Shown here in pieces: positions 45,753 through 53,290 of a stretch of DNA of 64,000 nucleotides (its first letter is position 1; every line of letters starts with the position of its first letter). Below the pieces are notes generated by a model that made no database searches, was not told the DNA's origin, and saw nothing but the letters and a program-made list of their open reading frames with translations. The stretch covers positions 1 to 64,000 of the forward strand of contig NZ_UCOB01000026.1 of the NCBI RefSeq assembly GCF_900474295.1, written 5' to 3'. This stretch comes from Synechococcus sp. UW140 (lineage in GTDB: Bacteria > Cyanobacteriota > Cyanobacteriia > PCC-6307 > Cyanobiaceae). A program made the position numbers and the translations under genes.

Positions 45753-46934
45753 ATGCGTGATCTGATCAGCAGCGGTCAGGAGGCATCAGGCCTGGATGAC
45801 CAGAGGCAGCTGGACCCGCGACAGCGAGCCTGGCTGGAGGTCTCCCCGACTGCAATCGAGAGCAACGCGCGGGCGCTGCGGCGACTGCTTGATCCAAAGT
45901 GCGCGCTGATGGCCGTGGTGAAGGCGGACGGCTACGGCCATGGGGCCTCCACCGTGGCCAGAGCTGCGGTGGAGGGAGGTGCGGAACAGTTCGGAGTGGC
46001 CACACTTCAGGAGGGCATCGAGCTGCGTCGAGCAGGGCTTGATCAACCCATCCTGGTGTTGGGCAATCTTCATCAGGCTGACGAGCTAAGGGCCTGCCTC
46101 CACTGGCAATTGATGCCCACCCTGAGCAGCATGCGAGAGGCCTTGCTCTGCCAGAACCTCGCCGATGGCAGTGGTCGTCGCTTCCCCGTGCAGCTCAAGC
46201 TCGACACGGGCATGAGCAGGCTTGGCTGTGCCTGGGAGGATGCACCCCGTCTAACCGAGGCGATCACCCAGCTAGACCAACTGACATTGAACGGCATCTA
46301 TAGCCACCTGGCCATGGCCGATGGTGGCAGCGATGGAGAGGGAGATCGGGTCACCCGCCTACAGCAGCAACGTTTCGAGCAGGTGCTTCGGGCCCTGCCT
46401 GCCTCAGGCGCCTTGCTTCATCTCGCCAATTCGGCTGGCACCCTGCGCGATCCGAGCCTGCATCACGATCTAGTACGTGTCGGGCTGGCTCTGTACGGCC
46501 ACAGTCCCAGCGACCATTTGGAGTCAGTCGTGTCTCTTGAGCCAGCGATGGGAGTGAAAGCGCGCGTCACCTTGATCCGGGATGTTCAAGCAGGAGTTGG
46601 GGTGAGCTACGGGCATCGCTTCGTCACGGCACGACCGAGCCGATTGGCCGTGGTGGGCATCGGCTATGCCGATGGGGTGAGTCGCTGCCTGTCTGGGAAG
46701 ATCACCGCCCTCTCCAACGGCAAGCCCTTGCCTCAAGTTGGGGCCATCACCATGGATCAACTGATCCTTGATGCCACCGATCAACCCAATCTGGAGGCCG
46801 GTGATGTGGTGACCCTGCTCGGTCGCGATGGTGATCAGTGCATCAGCCCCAGACTCTGGAGCAGCCTCAGCGATTCCATCCCCTGGGAAGTGCTGTGCAG
46901 CTTCAAGCATCGCCTACCTAGGGTGACGGTCTGA
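45753..46934 (+). CDS. alr: alanine racemase
   Basis: A 393-residue PLP enzyme making D-alanine for peptidoglycan. The PLP Lys57 is in MAVVKADGYGHGA; other motifs are FGVATLQEGIELR, LKLDTGMSRLGC and the region GVGVSYGHRFVTARPSRLAVVGIGYADG with the catalytic Tyr. ATG 45753 is chosen; the frame is open to 45702 but overlaps the HNH promoter side. A hairpin downstream precedes tRNA-Ser. Confidence 0.95.
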   Translation: MRDLISSGQEASGLDDQRQLDPRQRAWLEVSPTAIESNARALRRLLDPKCALMAVVKADGYGHGASTVARAAVEGGAEQFGVATLQEGIELRRAGLDQPILVLGNLHQADELRACLHWQLMPTLSSMREALLCQNLADGSGRRFPVQLKLDTGMSRLGCAWEDAPRLTEAITQLDQLTLNGIYSHLAMADGGSDGEGDRVTRLQQQRFEQVLRALPASGALLHLANSAGTLRDPSLHHDLVRVGLALYGHSPSDHLESVVSLEPAMGVKARVTLIRDVQAGVGVSYGHRFVTARPSRLAVVGIGYADGVSRCLSGKITALSNGKPLPQVGAITMDQLILDATDQPNLEAGDVVTLLGRDGDQCISPRLWSSLSDSIPWEVLCSFKHRLPRVTV

Positions 46935-46952
46935 GCGCAGGCCCTGTTTGGC

Positions 46953-46985
46953 CCAAGCAGCTGCCGAGAATGGGCAACTGCTTGG
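46953..46985. terminator. hairpin downstream of alr
   Basis: CCAAGCAGCTGCC (46953-46965) pairs with GGCAACTGCTTGG (46973-46985) with a single mismatch around a seven-base loop. No T-tract follows, so it is a weak intrinsic terminator or a processing structure before tRNA-Ser. Confidence 0.5.
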
Positions 46986-47003
46986 TAAGGTGTGCAGGCC
47001 GCT

Positions 47004-47092
47004 GGAGAGGTGGCTGAGTGGTTGAAAGCGGCTCCCTGCTAAGGAGTTACAGGAGGCAACTTCTGTCGAGGGTTCGAATCCCTCCCTCTCCG
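47004..47092 (+). tRNA. tRNA-Ser (anticodon GCT)
   Basis: An 89-base class II tRNA with the long variable arm of tRNA-Ser. The acceptor stem is GGAGAGG/CCTCTCC with discriminator G. The anticodon loop CTGCTAA gives anticodon GCT, read within GCTCC...GGAGT, and the T arm is GAGGGTTCGAATCCCTC. No CCA is encoded. Confidence 0.95.
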
Positions 47093-47177
47093 TTGCACTG
47101 AGGGTTGTGGAGGTCATCCGACCTCCAAATCCGTTGATGCCTTTCTCTCAGAGCTGGCTCAGCGTCACTGCCCAAAC

Positions 47178-47558
47178 GTGCGGTGCCCCTGTCCATCTGT
47201 TCCCTCTCGGGGATTCTCCCAATCCCGCAGATCGTTGTTCCAGTCTCCATCCCGCAAGCGTTTCAAGACTCTCTGCCGCGAGCAGGGGTTGCAGTCTCAA
47301 CAGGTTCTCGACCAGCTCGTTGATCTTTACGTGGCCAGCCAAGGTGCCGTGCTGCATGGGCCCGGACACTCGATGCCGCCATCCCCGGTTCCTCTGCCAG
47401 AGGAAACCACAAGCGAGCTGATCGAACGCATTGAGCGGCTCGAATGCGACGACCGGGAATTCGTGCATGCCTTTGAGGTGCTCATTCACCGGGTGGAAGC
47501 TCTTGAGAGCCGGATTGGGCCACCGAGCGACGAACCCAAACACAAGCCCAAGCCTTGA
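47178..47558 (+). CDS. unknown small protein with possible ribbon-helix-helix-like segment
   Basis: A frame of up to 126 residues. The convincing part is SRKRFKTLCREQGLQSQQVLDQLVDLYVASQGAV, which resembles a small helical DNA-binding or RHH-like domain. An acidic coiled-coil stretch (LPEETTSELIERIERLECDDREFVHAFEVLIHRVEALESRI) and a Lys/Pro tail follow. The N-terminal 25 residues look unconserved, so the true start may be later. I recognise no named family. It ends just before a strong hairpin. Confidence 0.5.
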   Translation: MRCPCPSVPSRGFSQSRRSLFQSPSRKRFKTLCREQGLQSQQVLDQLVDLYVASQGAVLHGPGHSMPPSPVPLPEETTSELIERIERLECDDREFVHAFEVLIHRVEALESRIGPPSDEPKHKPKP

Positions 47559-47566
47559 AATGAAGA

Positions 47567-47590
47567 AGGGGTGGTTGCGACCACCCCTTG
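47567..47590. terminator. strong 10-bp hairpin with TGCG loop
   Basis: AAGGGGTGGT (47567-47576) and ACCACCCCTT (47581-47590) pair perfectly across TGCG, nine bases after the small unknown gene. A T-tract appears only about 15 bases further on. Probably a terminator for that gene. Confidence 0.6.
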
Positions 47591-47728
47591 CCCTTGAGAC
47601 CTCTTTTTGCGATCCGAGGGTGGCGGCCTCCTTGGGGATCACTTAGTTCTAAGCAGCGTGCAGATGCTTCCGCATGAGTGAGAGCACCTGTTTGGATGGA
47701 TTGGACGCCAAACGAGAGCAACGATTGC

Positions 47729-48622
47729 TCAGCACCGAAATGCAGCCAGCTGTTGGGCCAGCTCCGGGAGCAGATCTTCATCACGGGCGCAATCAGCACC
47801 TTCGGTGAACACCACCAACAGTGTGGGCTCGCCTTCGGGAGGGATCCACCACGCCGCATCATGGCGGGCCTGACTCATCCAACCGGCCTTACTCCACAAG
47901 CAGCTGCCTTCTGGTAACCCTGCCCCCAGGAAGCCATCCACCTGATTCTCAGGGTCACGAGACCGCTCCTGCAAGTCGAGAGAGCGCAGCAGCAGATCGC
48001 GCAGCCGCTTGCAAGCCGGAGGGGACAACACCCCATCGGTCATCACCGCCTCGAGCATTCTGGCGGTGGCTGATGTGCTGAGGGCATTGCGATTGTCGAG
48101 GCTGGGGCCGTAAGAATCACGGTCCCGGCCGTAGGGTCCGTCCCCCCAAGTTTTCTGACAACAATTGACGTGCTCCAGTTCCGGCCAGCCGAACTTCAGC
48201 AACCAATCATTCACCAACCGGCGCTGACGTTGCCAGAGACGCCAGGCCTCCCCATGCAGGGATGGACCACTGGTCGTGCCAGTGAGCAGATCCACAAGCA
48301 GCCCTGTGGCGTCATTGCTTGAGTCAGCAATCATGTCGCGCATGGCTCGGCGCAACTCCGGCTCTTCTGGTATCAGATCCTGCTGAAGCCAGGCCTCAAC
48401 GGCCATGGCGTAAACCAGCTTGACCACACTGGCGGGATAGATCAGTCGTTGATCTCCCCACGCCGCCCCGTAGCCACTCCCTGTGGTCGGATCCGATCGG
48501 TCGTAACGCACCCAGGTCAGAGCAAGCTGCTCAAGAAGGCCGTCACAACCATGGGACGCCAAGCGCTTGAGCTGAGCCGCCAGGTACTCCTGCATAACCT
48601 GGTCGGGACGGTAGAACGCCAT
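47729..48622 (-). CDS. serine hydrolase of the beta-lactamase/PBP superfamily
   Basis: A 297-residue protein from MAFYRPDQVMQEYL (ATG 48622; the frame is open to 48742 across the divergent gene). The SxxK motif is Ser65-Lys68 in YPASVVKLVYA. The position of the class A SDN motif reads DSSNDA, and the KTG position reads KAGW. The catalytic Ser and Lys are kept while the second and third motifs are altered. It could be a peptidoglycan- or amide-active hydrolase rather than a true beta-lactamase. It shares a 17-base divergent promoter gap with the NlpC/P60 gene. Confidence 0.75.
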   Translation of the reverse strand: MAFYRPDQVMQEYLAAQLKRLASHGCDGLLEQLALTWVRYDRSDPTTGSGYGAAWGDQRLIYPASVVKLVYAMAVEAWLQQDLIPEEPELRRAMRDMIADSSNDATGLLVDLLTGTTSGPSLHGEAWRLWQRQRRLVNDWLLKFGWPELEHVNCCQKTWGDGPYGRDRDSYGPSLDNRNALSTSATARMLEAVMTDGVLSPPACKRLRDLLLRSLDLQERSRDPENQVDGFLGAGLPEGSCLWSKAGWMSQARHDAAWWIPPEGEPTLLVVFTEGADCARDEDLLPELAQQLAAFRC

Positions 48623-48639
48623 GGCACTGGCATCTGACA

Positions 48640-49371
48640 ATGCCGACCCTAGGCACCCCTCTGGCTCCTGAACTTCTCCATCCCGGAAGTCTCTGGGTCC
48701 TCGACTCCGGCGTGAACGGCTATGCCCGTTTTGCAGGGTCAAACCTGACGACGCAAGCTGCAGCAGGCCGATGCTTCCAGGTCCTCAACTGGCCGGATCA
48801 CGGCCGCGTGCGAGTGCGTCTACTGGAAGACGGCTATCCCTGCTGGCTGGCAGTGGTCGACCTGATGGGGCAGGCCACAGCCACCCGTTTTTGGCGCCCG
48901 ATTCTTTTCGACAGTCGCACCATCGCGGCCCGTCTTCCCGCAGTTCTGGACTGGGTCGCCATGGCTGCCGGGAGACACAACAGCTACCTCTGGGGGGGGA
49001 CCCTCGGCCCAGACCTGGACTGTTCGGGTCTTGTGCAGAGCGCTTTCGCGAGCCAGGGAATCTGGTTGCCACGCGACGCCTATCAGCAAGAGCGCTTCTG
49101 CACCCCCATTGCCGTACAACCTGGACAAAGCCACCTCCTTCGTCCGGGGGATTTGCTCTTCTTTGGCACAGCCAAGCGCTGCACCCATGTGGCCATCCAT
49201 CAGGGGGGAGGGCGCTACTGGCACAGCTCCGGCCGGGACCACGGCAGGAACGGCATCGGCAGAGACAGCATCGACCCCCGTGATCAACACCCAGTGGCCT
49301 GTCACTACCGCAACGAACTAAGAGGTGCGGGCCGAGTGGAACGCTGCCATGACGGCAGCACGCTGCCTTAG
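48640..49371 (+). CDS. NlpC/P60 (C40) cell-wall endopeptidase
   Basis: A 243-residue peptidoglycan peptidase. An N-terminal SH3-like part (to about 100) is followed by the C40 domain with catalytic Cys128 in DLDCSGLVQSAF and His183 in CTHVAIHQGGGRYWHSSG. PGDLLFFG lies between them. No signal peptide is obvious at this start. It is divergent from a serine hydrolase, so both probably act on the cell wall and share regulation. Confidence 0.85.
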   Translation: MPTLGTPLAPELLHPGSLWVLDSGVNGYARFAGSNLTTQAAAGRCFQVLNWPDHGRVRVRLLEDGYPCWLAVVDLMGQATATRFWRPILFDSRTIAARLPAVLDWVAMAAGRHNSYLWGGTLGPDLDCSGLVQSAFASQGIWLPRDAYQQERFCTPIAVQPGQSHLLRPGDLLFFGTAKRCTHVAIHQGGGRYWHSSGRDHGRNGIGRDSIDPRDQHPVACHYRNELRGAGRVERCHDGSTLP

Positions 49372-49386
49372 CGAACACACAGCAAG

Positions 49387-50172
49387 ATGGTTGGCAGGAC
49401 AAGCCGACGCACCATGGATCCGCTCTCCCTGCTTGCAAGCAGCCTTCTCGCCCAGTCGAGCTTTAGCCCACCAGGCGGATCTGCCCAGAGCATCGATTTA
49501 GCAGGAAAGTACATCCCTGGTGGCGTCCCAGCCCAGGGGCTTCCACCGGCTGGCTATCCACCGACTGGCTATCCAGCTCAGAGCCTTCCCAGCAGTGGAT
49601 ACGCTGCCAGCGGCCACTTTCTGCAGCACAGTCAGCCGATCCAGCAGCTGACTCTTGTGAGAACCATCTTTCAGGGAGATTGTCCTGGGGAAAGCGTGAA
49701 TCCAGTCAAGGGAATCAGCTTCCTGGCATCCACTCCCCCGGCAAGTAAGCAGCGGATCGTGATCCGCAACAGCCGCACCGGCGGATACACCGATCGTGAA
49801 TACGACGGTGGTCGCAGCAAGTCAGAGCGCTTCTGGATCAGCCTCGGCTCCAAACAGCATGGCAGCTTCCTCTCAGTGCAACCCGGAGCGAACCAGTTCC
49901 GCTGGAGAGTGACTCGGGCAGCCAACGCAGCCCTCCCCAAAGAGGGCTCCGCCATGCTCTACGTGACGACTGAAGACCGCGTGAGATATCGCGATTTCCG
50001 TTCGATCAATGAAGACGCCTATTGCCCAGGGGAGAAATACTCCAGTTCACGCACACCACTGAGCCAATGCAACCACGGGTACTACAAAGTTGAACGGGAA
50101 GGGGTCTGTCCTAACGGCACAAAGAGGATGCTGGGCACGCAAACCATCTACCGGCGCAACAGCACTTGGTGA
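49387..50172 (+). CDS. unknown protein with Gly-Tyr-Pro repeats
   Basis: About 250 to 261 residues; ATG 49414 (MDPLSLLASSLLAQ) is as plausible as the frame start. A short hydrophobic N-terminus is followed by repeats of the type PAGYPPTGYPAQSLPSSGY. A beta-rich C-terminal half (about 100-261) has four Cys (DCPGES, AYCPGE, QCNHGY, VCPNGT) that could form disulfides, which suggests export. I recognise no named family. It follows the NlpC/P60 gene on the same strand by 15 bases, so it may be co-transcribed with it. Confidence 0.65.
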   Translation: MVGRTSRRTMDPLSLLASSLLAQSSFSPPGGSAQSIDLAGKYIPGGVPAQGLPPAGYPPTGYPAQSLPSSGYAASGHFLQHSQPIQQLTLVRTIFQGDCPGESVNPVKGISFLASTPPASKQRIVIRNSRTGGYTDREYDGGRSKSERFWISLGSKQHGSFLSVQPGANQFRWRVTRAANAALPKEGSAMLYVTTEDRVRYRDFRSINEDAYCPGEKYSSSRTPLSQCNHGYYKVEREGVCPNGTKRMLGTQTIYRRNSTW

Positions 50173-50239
50173 GAAGCTCCAATGCATCCTTGAGCTCTGC
50201 CCCGTGGGCCTAGGTTGCTGTGACTGATCCAACAATGGG

Positions 50240-51205
50240 ATGGCCCCCACCCCTGCGACCACACTCAATCTCTCCGTGGTGGTGCCTCTCTATAACGAGG
50301 AGGAGAGTCTGCCGGAACTGGTGGAACAGCTTCTGAAGGCTCTGCACCCAACCGGCGAAAGCTTTGAACTGGTGCTGGTGAACGATGGCTCCAGCGATCG
50401 AACTGCTGAGGTACTTGAACGCCTCAGCGCTGAGGTGCCCGAGCTCGTGGGCGTGCTTCTGCGCAAGAACTATGGACAAACAGCCGCCATGGCCGCTGGT
50501 TTTGACGTCGCCCGTGGCGAGATCATCGTCAGCCTCGATGGCGATCTGCAGAACGACCCCGCCGACATTCCCAAGTTGCTGGCCACATTGCGAGAGGGCT
50601 ACGACCTCGTCAGCGGCTGGCGCCATCAACGCCAAGATGCAGCCCTGCAGCGGAAGCTTCCATCCAAGATCGCCAACCGGCTCATTGGTCGGGTGACGGG
50701 TGTACGACTCCACGACTACGGCTGCTCGCTCAAGGCCTACCGACGTGAAGTGCTCTCCGACATGCGCCTGTATGGCGAGCTTCATCGATTCCTTCCTGCA
50801 CTGGCCTTCATCGAAGGCGCCAGGATTACGGAGGTGAAAGTCAATCACCGTGCCCGTCAGTACGGAAGCAGCAAATACGGCATCGACCGCACATTCCGCG
50901 TGCTGATGGACCTCCTCACCGTTTGGTTCATGAAGCGATTCCTGACCCGGCCGATGTACGTGTTCGGCTTCGCAGGTCTCGTGGCAATTGCCACAAGCCT
51001 GATCGCCAGCACCTATCTGCTCGTGATCAAGCTGATGGGAGATGACATTGGCCATCGTCCACTGATGACCCTGGCAGTCGTGCTCGGCTTGGCGGGGATT
51101 CAACTGTTCTGCTTCGGACTGTTAGCCGAGCTGTTGATCCGCACCTATCACGAAAGTCAGGATCGGCCGATTTACCGCATCCGCGAAACATTGCGAGGCG
51201 ATTGA
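50240..51205 (+). CDS. GT2 glycosyltransferase (DPM1/GtrB-like)
   Basis: A 321-residue membrane glycosyltransferase. The N-terminal catalytic domain has LSVVVPLYNEEESLPELV, LVNDGSSDRTAEV and the DxD-type VSLDGDLQNDPADIP. Then QYGSSKYGIDRTFRVLMDLL leads to two C-terminal membrane helices (about residues 235-260 and 272-300). Such enzymes load a sugar onto a polyprenyl phosphate for later transfer. The sugar is not evident. Confidence 0.88.
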   Translation: MAPTPATTLNLSVVVPLYNEEESLPELVEQLLKALHPTGESFELVLVNDGSSDRTAEVLERLSAEVPELVGVLLRKNYGQTAAMAAGFDVARGEIIVSLDGDLQNDPADIPKLLATLREGYDLVSGWRHQRQDAALQRKLPSKIANRLIGRVTGVRLHDYGCSLKAYRREVLSDMRLYGELHRFLPALAFIEGARITEVKVNHRARQYGSSKYGIDRTFRVLMDLLTVWFMKRFLTRPMYVFGFAGLVAIATSLIASTYLLVIKLMGDDIGHRPLMTLAVVLGLAGIQLFCFGLLAELLIRTYHESQDRPIYRIRETLRGD

Positions 51206-51225
51206 GTCGCCTCAGGCAGACTCCG

Positions 51226-51708
51226 CTACTCATCAGAGGGAATCTGCTTGATCGCCAGGTTGGTGAACACCACAGGCAAGTAAATCTCCATTGACCAGAG
51301 GGCCAGAAGCACTGCAAAGAGATTGCAGACCCAGCCGATTGCAAACAGAACTGGCAGCAAGGATGCGTAGCTGCCAGCACTCACCAGAGAAGCGATAAAA
51401 ACATCTTGCGCGGCATCACCAACCGCCATCAGGGAAGCAAGAAACATCCAATTGGACGCATGAGCACAGGTCAATGCAACATCTTTTCTTCTGATCGCAA
51501 AAAACCAACGACTCGTGCTCTGCTGATAGCTGGCCAGCGCAAACAACAATGCAAAGACAGCCAAATTAGTGATCTGTCGTGTCGCGACAACCTCACGGGC
51601 CTCCATCCACAAATAACCGAAGCCAATCAACCAAATCCCACAACGAAGAACCACAAAGAGAAAACGCTCTCTGTGGTTCGGGCACCACTTAACAGGTCGA
51701 CTTGGCAT
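51226..51708 (-). CDS. unknown four-helix membrane protein
   Basis: A 160-residue protein with hydrophobic segments at about 17-35, 46-62, 85-105 and 115-147. I recognise no family. It is convergent with the glycosyltransferase and lies on the same strand as the next gene upstream. The call rests on length, hydrophobicity pattern and codon use. Confidence 0.5.
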   Translation of the reverse strand: MPSRPVKWCPNHRERFLFVVLRCGIWLIGFGYLWMEAREVVATRQITNLAVFALLFALASYQQSTSRWFFAIRRKDVALTCAHASNWMFLASLMAVGDAAQDVFIASLVSAGSYASLLPVLFAIGWVCNLFAVLLALWSMEIYLPVVFTNLAIKQIPSDE

Positions 51709-51798
51709 CAGGTTCAGTCCAGGAGCGCAACGTCTGAGCGAACAACCTCAATGGAGCTTGATGGGCCCATGCGCAGCACTCATCAGCGAGGAAGGGAC

Positions 51799-52269
51799 CT
51801 AGAGAGTCTTTGAAGCGTTAGGAGGAAGAGAGATCGCTGGAGAGGGCGCCACACGGGTGGCACCACGCTGATGAGCCATTGCAACAGCAGCAGCCTCCAT
51901 CACACGACTGTCAGCATCCCTGAGGCCTCGCCGCAGCAAGGGAAGAATCGACTGATCGCCCCAGCGACCCGCAAGGACCACAGCCTCAAGGCGCTCATCC
52001 GGGCCACCGTTCATCGCCTTGTGCAGTTGCTGCTTAAGGCCGAGGGCCTGGCCTGTGGTCATGGGTAGCTGCCATGCCAACTCAGCTGATGAAGCCTCTG
52101 CCTCTGCCTCTGCCACTGCCGCCTGAACAAGCTCCACCTGAGCACGGTTGAGGGCCGCGACGCTCGACACATCCGTACTACGCAGAAACGGTTTGCTTGG
52201 ACGCCTTCCGAGGGAGTAGAGGACGAAAGCAAGAATGAAGGCAACGCCACCGACGAAGAACTGAGACAT
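51799..52269 (-). CDS. membrane-anchored protein with HEAT-like segment
   Basis: A 156-residue protein. The N-terminal helix FFVGGVAFILAFVLYSLGR is a likely anchor. An Ala/Glu-rich helical stretch follows, then a single HEAT-like repeat (RLEAVVLAGRWGDQSILPLLRRGLRDADSRVMEAAAVAMAHQ), as in phycobilisome-lyase and adaptor proteins. Probably a scaffold or adaptor. It is divergent from psaI. Confidence 0.6.
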   Translation of the reverse strand: MSQFFVGGVAFILAFVLYSLGRRPSKPFLRSTDVSSVAALNRAQVELVQAAVAEAEAEASSAELAWQLPMTTGQALGLKQQLHKAMNGGPDERLEAVVLAGRWGDQSILPLLRRGLRDADSRVMEAAAVAMAHQRGATRVAPSPAISLPPNASKTL

Positions 52270-52399
52270 CAGACCAAACGGGAAGGGGCAACCCCGACCA
52301 ACGTGAAACGGGGATTGAACTTTTATGTCGCCGGGAAAGCCTCAGGGAGGCCCATTGACTCTAGGACTCTAAAATCGTATCGATGCTTTGGGCCTGATC

Positions 52400-52516
52400 A
52401 TGACTGGAGACTTTGCAGCAGCGTGGCTGCCTGTGGTGTTCGTGCCAATCATCGGAATTGTTTTCCCAGCTGTTTTCATCGTCCTCGTCGGTCGGGTTAT
52501 TACCGCAGCCGAATAA
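52400..52516 (+). CDS. psaI: Photosystem I subunit VIII (PsaI)
   Basis: A 38-residue single-helix thylakoid protein, MTGDFAAAWLPVVFVPIIGIVFPAVFIVLVGRVI in outline. It is too short for many gene callers. PsaI stabilises PsaL and the trimer contact in PSI. The gene lies 42 bases upstream of psaL, the usual psaI-psaL pairing, so both are almost certainly one transcript. Confidence 0.92.
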   Translation: MTGDFAAAWLPVVFVPIIGIVFPAVFIVLVGRVITAAE

Positions 52517-52558
52517 GGACAACTCGTCAGAAGTTCCTTAACCAGCCACCAATCTCCA

Positions 52559-53050
52559 ATGACCGTCACTCCCGCTGCCGACCCTTGCGTCGGCGACCTT
52601 TCAACACCTGTCAACAGCGGCTACTTCATGAAGTGGCTCATCAATAACCTGCCGCTGTATCGCCAAGGGATTACTCCCAACTTCCGCGGAATCGAAACCG
52701 GCGCAGCCTTTGGCTATTTGCTGTATGGCCCCTACACAATTTGTGGCCCCCTGCGCAATACCGACTACGCACAAACAGCCGGCCTCCTTGCTGCCATTGG
52801 TGCTGTTCACCTACTTACCCTGCTGTTTCTTCTCTACAACCAGCCAGGCAAGCATCCCAACATTCCTCCTTCAGATGTCACGGTAGAGAATCCTCCTGCC
52901 GACCTTTTCACCAGAAATGGCTGGGCTGAATTCACCAGTGGCTTCTGGCTTGGCGGATGTGGCGGCGCAGTCTTCGCTTGGCTGCTGTGCGACACCCTGC
53001 ATGTCCAAGATTTGGTGAAAATTGCAGCTGGCGTTTGGAGCGTCGGCTGA
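52559..53050 (+). CDS. psaL: Photosystem I subunit XI (PsaL)
   Basis: A 163-residue thylakoid protein forming the centre of PSI trimers. Characteristic parts are [49 protein letters not shown] near the N-terminus and [19 protein letters not shown] in the last helix. It ends before a strong terminator. Confidence 0.96.
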   Translation: MTVTPAADPCVGDLSTPVNSGYFMKWLINNLPLYRQGITPNFRGIETGAAFGYLLYGPYTICGPLRNTDYAQTAGLLAAIGAVHLLTLLFLLYNQPGKHPNIPPSDVTVENPPADLFTRNGWAEFTSGFWLGGCGGAVFAWLLCDTLHVQDLVKIAAGVWSVG

Positions 53051-53104
53051 ATCAGCCAACAAGAGGGGCAGAGCGTCCCTACCATTTGAGCAATCAAACA
53101 AACA

Positions 53105-53140
53105 AAAGCCTGGGGCATTCTCTTTTGCCCCAGGCTTTTT
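53105..53140 (+). terminator. intrinsic terminator after psaI-psaL
   Basis: AAAGCCTGGGGCA (53105-53117) pairs perfectly with TGCCCCAGGCTTT (53126-53138), and the T-tract runs on. The stem of 13 pairs, 55 bases after psaL, is a convincing terminator. The 150 bases after it are AT-rich and hold no gene. Confidence 0.88.
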
Positions 53141-53290
53141 CTTTGCAATCCTCCAATCATTCCAATCAACAAAGTTCGCCAATATAAGCAGACTAATCAA
53201 TAAAAAAAGTCAAGACATCTCCAACTAAATCCAGGCAAGGCAGCTCGGAAACCCACTCCATCGACACAGCTCCTCTGCCAGGATCTGGTC

